Assembly: GCA_030686995.1 (NCBI GenBank)
Contig: CM060692.1
Location: forward strand, 14,365,465 to 14,429,464
DNA: 64,000 nucleotides
From: Artemisia argyi
Lineage: Eukaryota > Streptophyta > Magnoliopsida > Asterales > Asteraceae
Direction: 5' to 3'
Shown here piece by piece: positions 1 to 12,500 of this stretch (the first letter of the stretch is position 1; each line of letters starts with the position of its first letter). The notes beneath the pieces are model-generated. The model saw nothing but the letters and a program-made list of their open reading frames with translations. It had not been told where the DNA came from and did no database searches. The position numbers and the translations under genes were made by a program.

Positions 1-1336
1 AATAAGAGCCTCTTTGCTAATATCAAATCAAATAACCAAAAAGGCAAAAAGAACATGAAAATATAAATTAAAAAGAAAAACAAAGAAGATATGCTCCAAC
101 GTACCTATGAATGCCATACATGACCTGTTTCAAGAAATAAAAGGTTTACCTTAAATTCTACTTAGTTCCCTACAGTACACCACCAACACAACTTGCTATC
201 TATCTATAACCCATAAAAACATGTTTTTTATTTCCAAAGGTTATTATTAGTAAGGAAGAAATGCCCAACCATCTAGAGAATTTAAGGGCTTGATCTTCTG
301 AATACTTTGTTTTACCTTAAAAGATGGTTCATCATACAAGAAGCCTTTATTGCCATGCTCGGTTCTCGAATAAACAATCTACAAGTGAATTCGAAGGAGA
401 ATCCAGGTTGAATCCTCCCTGAAAGAAAAACACGCATCAACCACCTCATAAATTTTTTGCAAGCTGCTTGATGCACCATTTTTTGCATGTAATATGATCT
501 TGACCTGAACTGGGAATTCGCTAGTGGGTCGACTACATGGCCACTGTATGTGAACCAAAATTCCATTGCGTATTAGTATTTGAAAAGGGGTGTTGGATAT
601 GCGTTCTAAATATGATTACGTGATCAAAGGATTAGAATCGCCGGATTATTACATATAATAAAACAGAGTACCACTGTCAAAGATCAATATTTGAGTGTAT
701 GAAATATTCTATGTTCTAAAAAGAAACAATTGTGAAAAAAAGAAAATTTTACTTATTGGGTTAGATGAGAGTCTAAATCTCAAATTAGTTTTACAAATTT
801 TTTTTAGTAATGAACATATTGTATCACTATTCAAAAAACAATTACCGAGCAGATTGTCATACTTAAATTTTCGTAAAACATACGGAGTATTTGACATGAA
901 ACAAAAATTTATCAAGTTTAACCCCTACAAGAAGAGACTTTGACGTGTTATCTCACCCGTTCAACTCGCCCAAAATTTCACGTGTATCCACGTAATAGTA
1001 AATTGGACACAATATAAAAAAATCAGTAGCAGTATATCCAATTTCGATGTGTTACATCAAACCTGCAAATCTAGGTCTTTCTAGCTGTCCTACTCGAGCT
1101 TTAAGCTTTCAGGATCCCGATTTCGTTTTAAAAGTTGAAATGTAATTAGAATCAGGAGCAATGTGTATACTAAGACACGCAACTGATTTCTGTTTTTCAT
1201 GGATTTACTCATCTCTTATTTCTCTGTTTTTCTTTCCGTACGAGATGAATTACAGAAGGTTTTAGAGAAAAAGTTAAAAGGAATGTGAAATACCTTCAAA
1301 CGCCTGATCCAATTGATTTTGTATAGGAAAAAGTTA
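1..1336. other. AT-rich non-coding stretch with a possible decayed exon
   Basis: I see no supported gene here. On the minus strand about 316-411 there is an exon-like block: acceptor TTTCTTTCAG, then an open reading that begins GGFNLDSPSNSLVDCLF, then donor AAG|GTAAAA. A second frame of the same block reads EHGNKGFLYDEPSFK. Neither matches a family I recognise, and the two readings are in different frames, so this is at best an eroded exon. The remainder is AT-rich intergenic sequence. Confidence 0.3.
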
Positions 1337-1910
1337 TTACTTGGAAGGAGTAGGAGAACTTGGAGGCTTCAAGCTTTCGTACCTATAAGTAGAAAACAAA
1401 ACCAGATCATTAGTTATAATCCAATTTTGACGCGATTACCTTACAAATGGATCTATTTGTGTTCCTTAATCTCAGATGGGTCATAAAAAATAGCTAAAAG
1501 GGTAACGGGGGTTAATGGGATGGTAGGATAACTATTTCCTAATATTATAATTCAGAATTTAGTTTATTTTTATAATTAGTGTTTTGGAACATTATTTCAC
1601 GAATTAACTATGTATAAAAGAATAAAAATGTATTTGCTGGTCAACCCGACACAACCAATTAGAAGTGACCCATTTTAACATGTTTAACCCATTACCTCTA
1701 GTTCTACATAATTGGGAATTTAGAAATATAAAACTGAATTCAACGTACATAGAGTAAGTTGAAAGTGGTCTTGGCTTCATGGTAGTGTGAGCTGAGGTGT
1801 TTTCTGGTGTAATAGCAATGGGAGACCCGTTATCGACAAGGACGACTGATGGTGGTGATACTCGGAGGACATGGAGTTGGCAGTGTAGGAGGCTTCAGAG
1901 TCAAATATCT
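1337..1910 (-). pseudogene. TIC62: TIC62-like C-terminal fragment with FNR-binding motif
   Basis: The last two exons of a gene can be joined cleanly. The exon ending at 1749 has donor TAT|GTACGT, and the exon at 1337-1382 has acceptor TTATAG and the TAA stop. The spliced end reads KPRPLSTYSMYESLKPPSSP followed by TPSK and stop. This matches the Ser/Pro-rich module (RPLSPY-x2-Y-x2-LKPPxSPxP) that closes TIC62 and also occurs in TROL, where it binds ferredoxin-NADP reductase at chloroplast membranes. A second degenerate module (YLTLKPPTLPTP, about 1866-1907) lies just upstream in another frame, which suggests a frameshift. The Rossmann-fold domain that precedes these modules in TIC62 is not seen upstream, so I read this as a broken gene end. 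The family call rests on the motif alone. Confidence 0.5.
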
Positions 1911-3006
1911 CAGTATGCATAGAGAAAATAATTACATATTGAACACCAAGGATCAGCACAGGGATAATTAAGCATACCTAAAAGAGCTATCTGCATAATA
2001 GAACGGTAACCAATTTTGTTCTGATTTCTATTTTGGATAACAAACTTATTATAGGATAAAAAAAAAGCCTATCTAAGTTTCTGAATATTAAATTTAAGGT
2101 AATTACGTAAGATCACCGGTTTTTAAACGCCAGGAAAAAGGTGACACATCATGAATCAGACCTATTAATTTTATTTGATCCGATTTGATTGCAAAAGAAA
2201 TAACAGCCTGCAAATGAAAAAATGTGCCTTTAATAATACCATGAACCAACACATAAACGGTACCTAAAGAATAGCTTTAATTCAATATATATGTATATGG
2301 ATTTTCTGGCATTTACCGTCTCTTTTAGGTTTTAAGAAAATTAGCACTTTATAATGTTTGGATGAAGATGCTTGTCACCTTATTTTAGAGAATAATTCGG
2401 GCGTGTCTGGGATTTGCTTACTTTAAACTGCCCGTCTGCTAGAAAAATAAGCATGCACCAACCTGTTTATTTTTATGTGGCTAATATAAGCAGATACATA
2501 CTTTTATCCTTAAACTCAAAAATGTTCATTTGCTATAAAATTATAAGCTGATATGTTATATAACCAATCCCAAACACCCTATAACTCTACACAGCACAGA
2601 TCAAAAGGATATATTCTTGCCCAAAACCTTTGTTAACAAAAGGTAATCATGTCATACTTTCAATTCACGGATATAAGTATATAGTAACTGTTTATTGCTA
2701 GAGAAAATTAGCACTTCAAAGTGTTTGGATAAAGTTGATTATCTTTGTATTCTAGGAAAAAGCTTATCCTAAACCCTCTCTAATACCACGAAACGCTCTA
2801 GGAAAAAGCTTTTGTGTTTTGGTTTGTAAAAACGCAGGTCTTATGTAATTAAAGTTTACCGCATGTCATGTTTATGTAACTAAAGGGGTGTTTGGCATAG
2901 TGCCATTCCTACCCGTTTTAACCTTTTATGGGTCCAAACATGGTGGTTAACACTTTGGTACAGTTTTAATATATTTTAGATGGTATAATATATGTATGTT
3001 CAGTAT
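1911..3006. other. Non-coding AT-rich sequence
   Basis: No reading frame or recognisable element in this stretch. It may be the intron or former body of the TIC62-like fragment downstream on the minus strand, but no exon of that gene could be found. Confidence 0.4.
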
Positions 3007-3773
3007 GTACTCAGGAGCATACCCCGTATGCCATCGGCTTAACAAAAAAAATAAAATAAAAAAATAAAAAATAAAAATAATAATAAAAAAAAAAATTCTA
3101 GTAAGAGTCCAGCATATAAGATGTTTTAGCCAAACACTCATAACTAAGCAAAGTGCACCAGTCACGCAAAGCTATAACAAACACCATTACATCTATAGTC
3201 TTAGGATCATCTACCTTCTTTGTACTCCATAACGACTTTGCCAAGTGCACCAGTCATGCAAAGCTCTAACTAAAATACCTCATGATACATTAACAACACT
3301 TGCACGTTCCAGGTGTATTAACTAATTTTAATATACGTATGTTCAGTACGTATTGTCGGAAATGGCTTAAAAGTGGCTGTTATACCTGTTATGTACATTC
3401 TAGTCTGAAATTGCTGTAGCATACGCCGTATGGGTGTTCAGGAGCATACCCCACATGGTAGCTTACGATGTATGGGTACTCAGGAGCATACCCCATATGC
3501 CATCAGCTTTTCAAAAAAATAAAATAATAATAAAATAATAAAATAATTCTAGTAAGAGTTCAACATATAAGATGTTTTAGCCAAACACTCATAACTAAGC
3601 AAAGTGCAACAGTCACGCAAAGCTATAACTAACACCTTACATCTATAGTCTTAGCATCATCTACCTTGTTTGTACTCCATAACGACTTTGCCAAGTGCAC
3701 CAGTCACGCAAAGTTCTAACTAAAATACCTCATGATACATTAAAACACTTGGACGTCCCAGGTGTATTAACTA
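3007..3773 (+). repeat. Direct repeat of about 310 bp, two copies
   Basis: Copies at about 3007-3324 and 3476-3773. Both run from TACTCAGGAGCATACCCC through a poly-A/AATA tract and CAAACACTCATAACTAAGC to CCAGGTGTATTAACTA. They differ by scattered substitutions and by the length of the A-rich tract. The spacer (3325-3475) repeats the GGAGCATACCCC motif. No coding capacity. I cannot name the element. Confidence 0.85.
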
Positions 3774-4877
3774 TTTCTTAAAGCTTATGGCCTCATAAGT
3801 AACTCTAGTTACTTCCCTGTTTCATATAAAATCCATATTACGTATCGAAGTAAGCAACTATCAACTATGAACATTTTACAGTTCCTAGAGAATATCGTAA
3901 CTATGGAGTTTCGAAATATTCTTTTGACTTCTCAAAATCAAAATTGCAAGAGTTGTTTTTTTCTGTTTTTTAAATGGATATGATCTGATGGACTCATAGG
4001 AATCACAGCCTAAAGAATTTGATTACGCATAGAATGAAAGTTGTTGCTAAAGTGAATAACTTGTGAATTCAAGATCCTACCAACATGCGTTGTTATATAG
4101 CATAAAACTTTTGAGTGTTTATCCATTTAAACCCATTCGACTAATTTCCTTTTTCCTTATGATTAAATTTCATGATTTTACCAATTTAACCAGTTAAAGG
4201 GTATACATAACCCGCATTGAGCCATTCATATATTGATGGGTTAATAAAATTTCCTACATTTAATAGCATTAGAGTTTTTATAAAACTACATGAATAACCC
4301 TTTCTTAACAACATATGCATGCACTGACAATGGGAAGAATAGTAAATTTTGACAGTTGATATTGTTAATGTAGCCATGAGCTTCAATTTGTAAGTCACAC
4401 ATTCGGAAGAAGAGGATATGATGTCAAGATTGTTTGCCTGATAGATAATTAATATAGATAATAAATTCAAACGAACACTATTATCTTTACATAAAATAAA
4501 ATATCGTAACTAATGTCCTAACAAAAGATGATAGGTTTTTTAATTTTTTTTTGCATTTTCCTGTTATTTTTCAAAATAAGGAAGGAACCCTTAAGCTGGC
4601 GATTAAAAATCGTTTTCTTCATCCGAGATAATTCATCAAATATAAAAACTTTAGTGGAGATTCTAAAATATCTCAAAATAACAAACATGCAATCATATAT
4701 ACTGAGATCAAGGAAACAGTTTCATGGCAAATAGCTGCAGCTTGTACTAAATGAATTTCAATGAATAAATTAAACATTGTCTGTATAAACTGATTAAGGA
4801 TTGAATACAGGGTAAGTAAACAAACAGGAAAGCACCTTTGTTGCAACTTTAAGGGCCCAACGCCCCAACTCAAGGAT
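3774..4877. other. Non-coding AT-rich sequence
   Basis: No gene recognised. The stretch lies beyond the stop codon of the minus-strand exon pair at 4878-5794 and may hold its 3' untranslated region. Confidence 0.4.
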
Positions 4878-5794
4878 TCACTTGTTCTCGAAAGCGGAAT
4901 TAGCATCGTTAATAGTGAAACGGCCTGCATAGAACCACCAAATTGTCAAGTACACATATATTGCTAAAATACACATTGTTAGTTATTATTAAAACATCCT
5001 AATTAGGTTTGATATAGTTTTAATATTAGGTGTAGTGATTGTGCCGTCGTAAGCATATTGGGATCAATTACATGCCAAGAATTATAAATAATGTAAACAA
5101 AGTTTCTTCTCCTATGCATCATTTTTTATGTCTATCTTACAACAACTATTGATATAGCAAAATGCTCACTTATATACAGTTATAAAACAAAAGAGTAGAA
5201 ACTAAAACCTTTGCTTTTCTTAGCTCACACCCTAGTAAATATGATCAATCTCTTGCACGAGAGGGTCACTGTATGAATGGGTTTCGGTCTATCAGTGTAA
5301 CCTAAAACCAATAAAAAAAAATACACATTGCAGACAATAAGATGCTTAAAAACCTTTGAATCAGAATAATCTCATGAATCTTTGTACCATAAAAGCCATC
5401 TTGATGACCGGCCAACCAAATAGCAGAAATATCAAATAATTTTTTTATTTCAATTAGACATTTCATCAAACACTTGGTTTGTATAAGTTACAAAACTTTG
5501 CTGGAATAGACAAATCATATGGAATATTTACTGGAAATATAAAACTCAACTACAAATAGTATTATATTTGTTTCATTATTAGAATCGAAAGATTTCTAAA
5601 TCAACAAAATAGAATAAAAAGTATATGACAATTAACAAAAAAAATATTAAAAAACTAAAACCTTATTATAACTTACCCAACGAATCTTGCATCACTTGTG
5701 AAAATTCAGCAATGCAAACTGATTGACCTTCTCTTGAAAGCAAATATGAAATTAGTTTGTATTGATGGGAAGAAAAAACTTCCGAAAGCAGTTG
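4878..5794 (-). CDS. Unidentified gene, two 3'-terminal coding exons
   Basis: Exon 5677-5794 has acceptor TTTTGTAG and donor TTGG|GTAAGT and reads QLLSEVFSSHQYKLISYLLS, then REGQSVCIAEFSQVMQDSL. The second exon starts at 4924 (acceptor CTATGCAG) and reads RFTINDANSAFENK before a TGA at 4878-4880. Phases agree across the 752-base intron: one base is carried over and a glycine codon forms at the join. Two good splice signals, matching phase and a protein-like composition support a real gene end of 54 residues. I do not recognise the family. Upstream exons would lie where the SBP1 gene now starts, only about 150 bases away on the opposite strand, so this gene is probably truncated. Expression is unknown. 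Confidence 0.4.
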
Positions 5795-5946
5795 CTACAA
5801 AACGTGGGTTATCAAATATGAATGAAGGGGAAGGGATGGTGAGAAATTCACGGTGAATAAGCCACGTCAGATAAATGTGATGTGTATAGTTAAATATTGT
5901 GACACGTACTTCTTTAATTATCTTGATTTAGTGAAGATATAGATAG

Positions 5947-8773
5947 GGACAGGAAAGGATAAGCCTGATTTCTTGGGAACAATCGATGTGGACCCTACCT
6001 CGAAAACCTACTCGCAAGTCATCCACAGGCTGCCTATGCCTAATGTTGGCGATGAGTTGCACCATTCTGGTTGGAATGCCTGCAGTTCTTGCTATGGTGA
6101 TTCAAAGACTTCACGCCGTTACCTTGTTCTTCCGGCTCTTGTGTATGTATCTTTGACTGCTAACTAGAAAACAGTTGACTTTTGAGAGTCAATATACTTA
6201 TATTCTCCCATGAAACTGATCTGTAATGTTAACAAGTTAACGGGGGTCTTCCTATTAAATGGAATGGATAAGGTGGTGTTTGGATGGCGCTAAATCTGTT
6301 TTGTTATCTTTTTTAGTATAAATAATGAAGAGTATCCATAAGAAAACTGTTAACTGTTTTAGGCAACTGATTATCTGTTATCTGATCCTTCAAGTGACGA
6401 TATTCATGTTTCAGGTCTGGTAGAATATATGCTGTTGACACACTGAAGGATCCACGGGCTCCCACCTTCTATAAGGCGGTTGAGCCAAGTGACATCTCTG
6501 GTAAAACCGGATTAGCATATCCACACACCGCTCATTGTCTTGCCTCTGGTGAAATTATGGTTTCTTGCCTTGGAGATAAAGATGGAAAGGCGGAAGGAAA
6601 CGGGTTTCTTCTTCTTGACTCAGACTTCAATGTGAAAGGAAGGTAAATAACATTTTATTGCGGTATAAATATTCATATTTACAGGTGATACCAGAAGTTG
6701 CAAAATGGGCGGGCCATGCATTTTTTGGGTACGGTTGCCTTTTTCTCTTGGGTTGATCCAAAAACACTTTTTTGTTGAAAACTTTAATAGATAATAAGTG
6801 TGTCAAATTTTGATTACTATAATTGTACGCGTATTGTTACAGTAATAATCTTATTATTTGAAATAAAACGATACAGGTGTCTTAATGCTGTAAAAAACAC
6901 TTATGGGCAACTTAAGACATGTACCTTTCTCGATAATTTCTTGTGTTTACTTGTTTAATCCGTTAGAGATATAACAAACATGAATCAACCCGTTTATATA
7001 TAAATGAGCAATAAGCCCATAACTGTCACATCTAGGTAAGATATTTTTCTTTGATATATATTGTAGGTGGGAGAAACCTGGGCATAGTCCATTGTTCGGG
7101 TATGATTATTGGTACCAACCTCGACACAACCCCATGATCAGTACATCATGGGGAGCCCCAGCTGCTTTTACAAAGGGATTTAACCTTCAGGATGTTTCAG
7201 ACGGTTTATATGGTCGTCATTTGCATGTCTATAACTGGCCCGAGGGTGAACTGAAACAAACAATTGATTTAGGCTCTGATGGTCTCTTGCCATTAGAGGT
7301 GAGTGCGAGAAAATTTCATAACATTAAACTGATTATTGATTTAATTTTAAATTACTGTGAATCTATTGGTTATAGATTGTGAATGTGAATCTTTAAGTCG
7401 CAATAACGAGTTTGAAATTTACATCTCAAAAGGACTTAAAATATGGAGGCGGAAAAATGGGCATATCGGGTAATGGGTCAAAATATAAGAATTCTTGTAG
7501 ATTGAAAAAACGGGTCGGTTAGACTGACCCTCAAAACATGTCTTTTACAAATAAAAATATTTTTTTTGCAAATGATTAGTGTGTCAAATATGATTTACTA
7601 ATAAATACTTTATTACAATGATAATATGAATTTTCGGATAAAACGAATTAGGAGGTTGTATTCATGAATCCTCGTTGTTTAATTTTTCACAGATAAGATT
7701 TTTGCACGACCCTACAAAAGACACAGGGTTTGTTGGATGTGCATTAAGTAGCAACATGGTGCGGTTTTTCAAGAACTCAGATGAATCATGGAGCCACGAG
7801 GTACAAATTTAATCCTTTTCCTAAACTTATTTAATTTCATGTAGTATTCTTTTAGATAATATAATATCCAATGAAAAACGGTCTAATAAACTTTGCTAAC
7901 TTAGGTTGCGATGAAGGTGAAATCAGTGAAGGTCCAAAACTGGATTCTACCAGAAATGCCGGGACTTATTACAGATTTCCTAATTTCACTTGATGATCGG
8001 TTTCTGTACTTTGTGAACTGGCTACATGGGGATATTAGACAGTATAATATCGAAGACCCTAAGAGTCCTGTTTTGGTTGGTCAAGTATTTGTCGGTGGGT
8101 TGTTTCAGAAAGGAAGTCCGGTAGTTGCTGAGAACGATGATGGTAGTACTTACCAGGTTGACGTTCCCGAAGTTAAGGTATGTTTTATTTTAAGACTAAA
8201 TAATCAGTTTTATGCTAAATAATAAGTTTGGATATGTGTTTTGGTACTACTAGTTTTATGATCATTTAGTTATTTAAGACTAAATAATCAGTTTTATGCT
8301 AGCTGCAACGTAACTGAGGGATGTTTGGATATGTGTTTTGGTACTACTAGTTGTCAAACCACTCTACGTAAAGCAAAAATATCACATCCAAACACTATCT
8401 CATACATCACATATTATTAACACCTTGACATCTAATTCACATTGCATATAGCTTGTGCATCGTTTAAACTCTTTATGATTGTTTCATTTAGGGACACCGA
8501 TTGCGAGGAGGACCACAAATGATTCAGCTAAGCTTAGACGGGAAACGTCTATACGTCACAAACTCGTTATTTAGCGAATGGGACAAGCAATTCTATCCAG
8601 AAATTGTTGAAAAAGGATCTCACATGCTGCAGATTGATGTCGACACTGGAAAAGGTGGACTTGCGATAAATCCAAATTTCTATGTTGACTTTGGAGCGGA
8701 ACCAGATGGTCCTTGTTTGGCTCATGAAATGAGATACCCCGGTGGTGACTGCACTTCAGATATATGGATTTAA
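5947..8773 (+). CDS. SBP1: Selenium-binding protein / methanethiol oxidase, exons 2-7 (no exon 1 seen)
   Basis: Six exons with GT-AG introns: 5947-6142, 6415-6642, 7067-7298, 7693-7800, 7905-8177, 8492-8773. All phases agree and give 438 residues before TAA. The protein follows the SELENBP1/SBP family over its whole length: [17 protein letters not shown], the redox/selenium-site motif NACSSC, HTAHC, the HLHV histidine pair, [18 protein letters not shown], and the C-terminus [11 protein letters not shown]. Family members oxidise methanethiol to formaldehyde, H2S and H2O2, and plant SBPs bind selenium and cadmium. Plant SBPs have about 490 residues; roughly 50 N-terminal ones (the GPGYATPLAAMSGP part) are missing, and I found no exon for them in the 5.9 kb upstream. 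Either the first intron is very long or the gene is 5'-truncated. The body has no internal stop. Intron 6 holds a short direct duplication (about 8191-8256 and 8274-8352). Confidence 0.93.
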
Positions 8774-9270
8774 ACCGTAAATCTGGTCACATGAACAGAC
8801 TATGAACTAAAGCTCTTCGTGTTTTACATGATTTACATATTTTAGATACATGGAATTGTGAATTGTGTACTTTTAACTTGAAATAAAGGTTCCCTATTTA
8901 GTTTTATTCTCCTGATGAATATGCATTGATTATCAGCTAAACACAAGAAACTAGCATATCTTTCTTCCCACCCATATATGAGTTTTGAACTGGAATTGTG
9001 GATCACAACCCCCGAGTGAAATGTTTATGGTATAACTAGACGAAAAGGCTGCTAGATCCGAAGAGTTGACCCCTTAGTATTATGGAATTTTCTCATGTAT
9101 AGGACCTTAACGAAGCATACAGAGTTTTACGGGTATTAAATATTTTAGAGAGGGTTCTATGTTTGTAATTTTCTACGGACTTAAAATGACCCCAAATCGA
9201 CCCAACAAGTTTAAGTCCCCGTGTTTTTTGTTTGTGTGCTTATCGGATTTCCTTTAGGTCATTGCGAGAA
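8774..9270. other. SBP1 3' flank / intergenic
   Basis: Contains the probable SBP1 3' untranslated region and polyadenylation signals (AATAAA at about 8882). No further gene. The same sequence recurs in unit 2 around 13700-13880 and 14600-14890. Confidence 0.6.
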
Positions 9271-9575
9271 GGGCAAATTACCTGAAAATGTATTTAACTT
9301 GCCACTTTTTACCATTGTATGTAGCCATCTTTTTTTTTTCCTATTGTGTGACTAAACTTTCAAATTTGGTACATTGTGTGTATTTTGTGACCATTTTACC
9401 CTTACATTTTCAAAATTTTAAAGGGTAAAATGGTCATTTTACAAGGCTAAAAAGTCACAAAATACACACAATGTATCAAATTCGAAAGTTTAGTCACATA
9501 ATAGGAAAAAAAAAAAGATGGCTACATACAATGGTAAAAAGTGGCAAGTTAAATACATTTTCAGGTAATTTGCCC
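9271..9575. mobile_element. Mutator-type palindromic MITE, 305 bp
   Basis: The element is a nearly perfect inverted repeat. It starts GGGCAAATTACCTGAAAATG and ends with the reverse complement, with arms of about 150 bases. It is flanked by a perfect 9-base target duplication TTGCGAGAA (9262-9270 and 9576-9584), diagnostic of Mutator-like insertion. The paralogous site in unit 2 (about 14884-14892) lacks the element and reads ATTACGAGAATTTCCC, so it is an empty site. No coding capacity. Confidence 0.95.
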
Positions 9576-9841
9576 TTGCGAGAATTCCCTTGAACGTATA
9601 TATAGCATATAAACTTAATAACAAAGTTGCAGATAGATTATAGATGACCATAATTTATCAAATCTACGTCCTGAAAATTCTCCTTCAGCGACATACAAAG
9701 AAATTTATGATTAATTAAAGAACATAACAAAAGTGAGAACCTGTATATGATAAATTGTTCTTTCTTGGCTCGAATGTTGCTTTCAGTTGACTCTTTTTCT
9801 TCACTACCGACAATCTTGTGAAGAAAGTGCATCTAAAGAGG

Positions 9842-12500
9842 CTAGAATGAGTTTGGCTGAAAGATATCTAACGAGCTAGAGGTATCCTCATCAGCTTGAA
9901 GAGCTTGAGGAAGGCTCACATGGCGGCGATAATAAGTTTTTTCTTGTTCTTGTGGTAAGGGTCTCCATTGTTCAAAAAGAGGACGCAATACGTTACCAAC
10001 ATAACCCATGTCAGGTCTATGAAACGGTTCAACTGCAGTGCAGTGTTTTGCCAGTTCAGCCACCTTGAAGATGCTTTCAAGTGTTTCGTTATCATTAGTA
10101 TCGAGGGCTCTGTCTGCGTATTTTACCATGTTTTCCTTGGTGACAGGTACCCTTCGAAACCAGGTAGCCAGTTGACAACTCTCATATGGCATAGTTTCAT
10201 CTAGTGCTTTTCGGCCAGTAATCAACTGCGTTAAGACTACCCCAAACGAGTAAACATCCACCTTTGTTGTCACCCTCCCAGTAGCTGATTTGACCAAAAT
10301 AATGTTTAAATTTTTGAACACCGCAATTTATATAGATGATAATAACATACATAACAAAGAATACAGAAGTAGAAAAGGGAAAGTGGTAGTTCTCACCAGA
10401 ATACTCTGGTGCCATATACCCGAAAGTCCCTGCCAATCTCGTCTCGATAGAGTACTTCCCATCAGGTGCATTCTTAACCAGACCGAAATCAGCAACCTTT
10501 GCTCTCATGTCATCACCAAGAAGGATGTTAGCCGGCTTCAAGTCTCGATGAATAAAGCTTTGTTGTGCCAAACTATGCAGATACTCAACCCCTCTTCCCA
10601 CATCTAAAGCAATTGAAACCCTTTGTTTCCAACTAAGAGGAAGACTCTTTTGTTCTCTCCATTTAAACAAATGTTGACTTAACGTTCCTTGTGGCATGTA
10701 TTCGTACACCAAAAGCCTCTCGTTATCATTGGCACAGTAACCAAGAAGAGCAACAAGATGTCTATGCCTAACTTTCGTTAGTACCGCAATCTCCGCTTCA
10801 AAATCATTCATCCCTTTTGTTTCCTTCATACAAGTTTTCATCCTCTTGACAGCAATCTTAGTCCCATCATCAAACTCGCCTTTGTAAACGACTCCAAATC
10901 CTCCTCTTCCCAACACCTTCTCGTCACTGAAATTATCCGTGAATTGCTGAAGCACTTGAACTGAAATTATCACATTACCAATTTTGGATAAAGGAATCTC
11001 GCTATGATCTTCGCTTATTTGACTTTGTAATTTGCTAGGACTAACTCTATAACACTTGTAAGACACAAACAATATAACCCCAATAACAAATATAACACCA
11101 CTAATCACAATACCAATAACCAAACCAACTGAACCACCAGACGAACTCTTGGAATCAGTTGTGTTTATACGTTTCCCTAATAAGAGATTATTATCACTTG
11201 AAAAGTTCACCCTTGTTGGGAATACAGGTACAGTCCCAGAAAGATTATTATTCGACACATCAAGAAGTTGCAGATCCGGCAAAGATGTTAACACCTCAGG
11301 AATAGAACCTGTGAGATTATTATCATTTAAAGATAACATCCTCAGCGAAGTCAGATTCCCTAAAGCTGGCGAAATAGTCCCAGAAAAATTCTGTTTCGCA
11401 AAATTCACACTTGTCACACTATTATTCGAATTACAAACGACAAATTCCCATCCATCACAAGCATCATCACCTAACCAAGATTCCATCATTGACATTGGAT
11501 ACCCAAGAGCTCCGGCAACCTCAAGTAGTGCAGTCACCTGAGCATCACATTTCCCTGGTTTATCTAAACAAAAACTATTAGATCCTAATTTAACTGTCAC
11601 ACCACTTCCAAACACAGGCACAGGACCTTGCAACTTATTATTCTGTAAATTAATATTAGCTAATTTAGGTAATGACATAAGTGTATGAGGAACTAAACCA
11701 GTTAACTGATTATCCCCAAGTTGCAAATCGAGTAATTCAGTACACTCTGAAAGATCCGGGATAGCACCAGTGAACGCATTACCATCTAAGTGAACTTGAA
11801 TAAGTTGAGTCATGGAAGAGAGTACATCAAGCATACCAGAAAGGCCTTGAAGCTGATTATCAAGCAATAAATTTTGAATCCGTGATCCACTAAAAGATGC
11901 AGGCAGACTTCCAGTGAGGTTATTGTAAGACAGGTGGAGCTTCTCCAAATTAAGAAGACTATCGAAAATGTCAGGAATGGAACCGTATATGTTGGCTTTG
12001 TTGGCTTCAAAGACTTGTAAATTGGTACTCCTAGTAAGGTCGTTAGGGAGACTCCATGGGGTCAACTGTAAGTTGTCTGAAATGCTAAAAAACTGGAGAT
12101 TAATGAGACCATGAAAAAGGTCTGAGGGGATTGAAGTAAAGTTGTTACTATTGAGTATAACTTTTTCAAGGGAATCAAGGTTAGCTAATGTTGGTAAAGC
12201 ACCCGATAATGAGTTTCCTGCGATAGTTAGAGTTCTAAGGTTATGAAGCCTATTGAGGTCAGATGGGAGGGTTCCAGTGAGTGATTTTCCAACAAGAGTA
12301 ATGGAAATAACACTGTTGTTGCTGTCACAAACGATTCCTTGCCAAGCACAGAAATTGTTCCCACGCCACGAGGACGGGGTAGGAGAAATGGATTTGGAAA
12401 GCTTAGCTATGATGGCTGCATCATCAGCAGTTGAGAATGAGATAATGAGGAAGGATGTGAGGCCGAGAATCAAACTGCGGCAGCAGTGGTGATAGTCCAT
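9842..12500 (-). CDS. TMK: TMK-type LRR receptor-like kinase
   Basis: Two exons: 10397-12500 (start codon at 12500) and 9842-10284 (TAG stop at 9842-9844). The donor lies after codon EYS plus one base, and the acceptor precedes CTACTGGGAGG, giving [20 protein letters not shown]. The product has 848 residues. Domains in order: signal peptide about 1-25; WxGxxC cap about 50-60; LRR block one to about 310; cysteine island (SFCLDKPGKCD); second cap with WEFVVC; second LRR block to about 430; membrane helix about 457-481; kinase with GRGGFGVVYKG (about 531), catalytic-site Lys in AVKRM (about 552), [11 protein letters not shown] (about 651) and DFG (about 671). The split LRR ectodomain is typical of TMK1-4, plasma-membrane kinases in auxin signalling. 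It is shorter than the usual 930-950 residues because of a short juxtamembrane part and C-tail. I cannot tell which TMK paralogue it is. Confidence 0.93.

Noticed and set aside
695..943. Overlapping 82- and 68-codon open frames on opposite strands
   Set aside because: AT-rich, Lys/Asn/Phe-rich translation, no splice or homology support.
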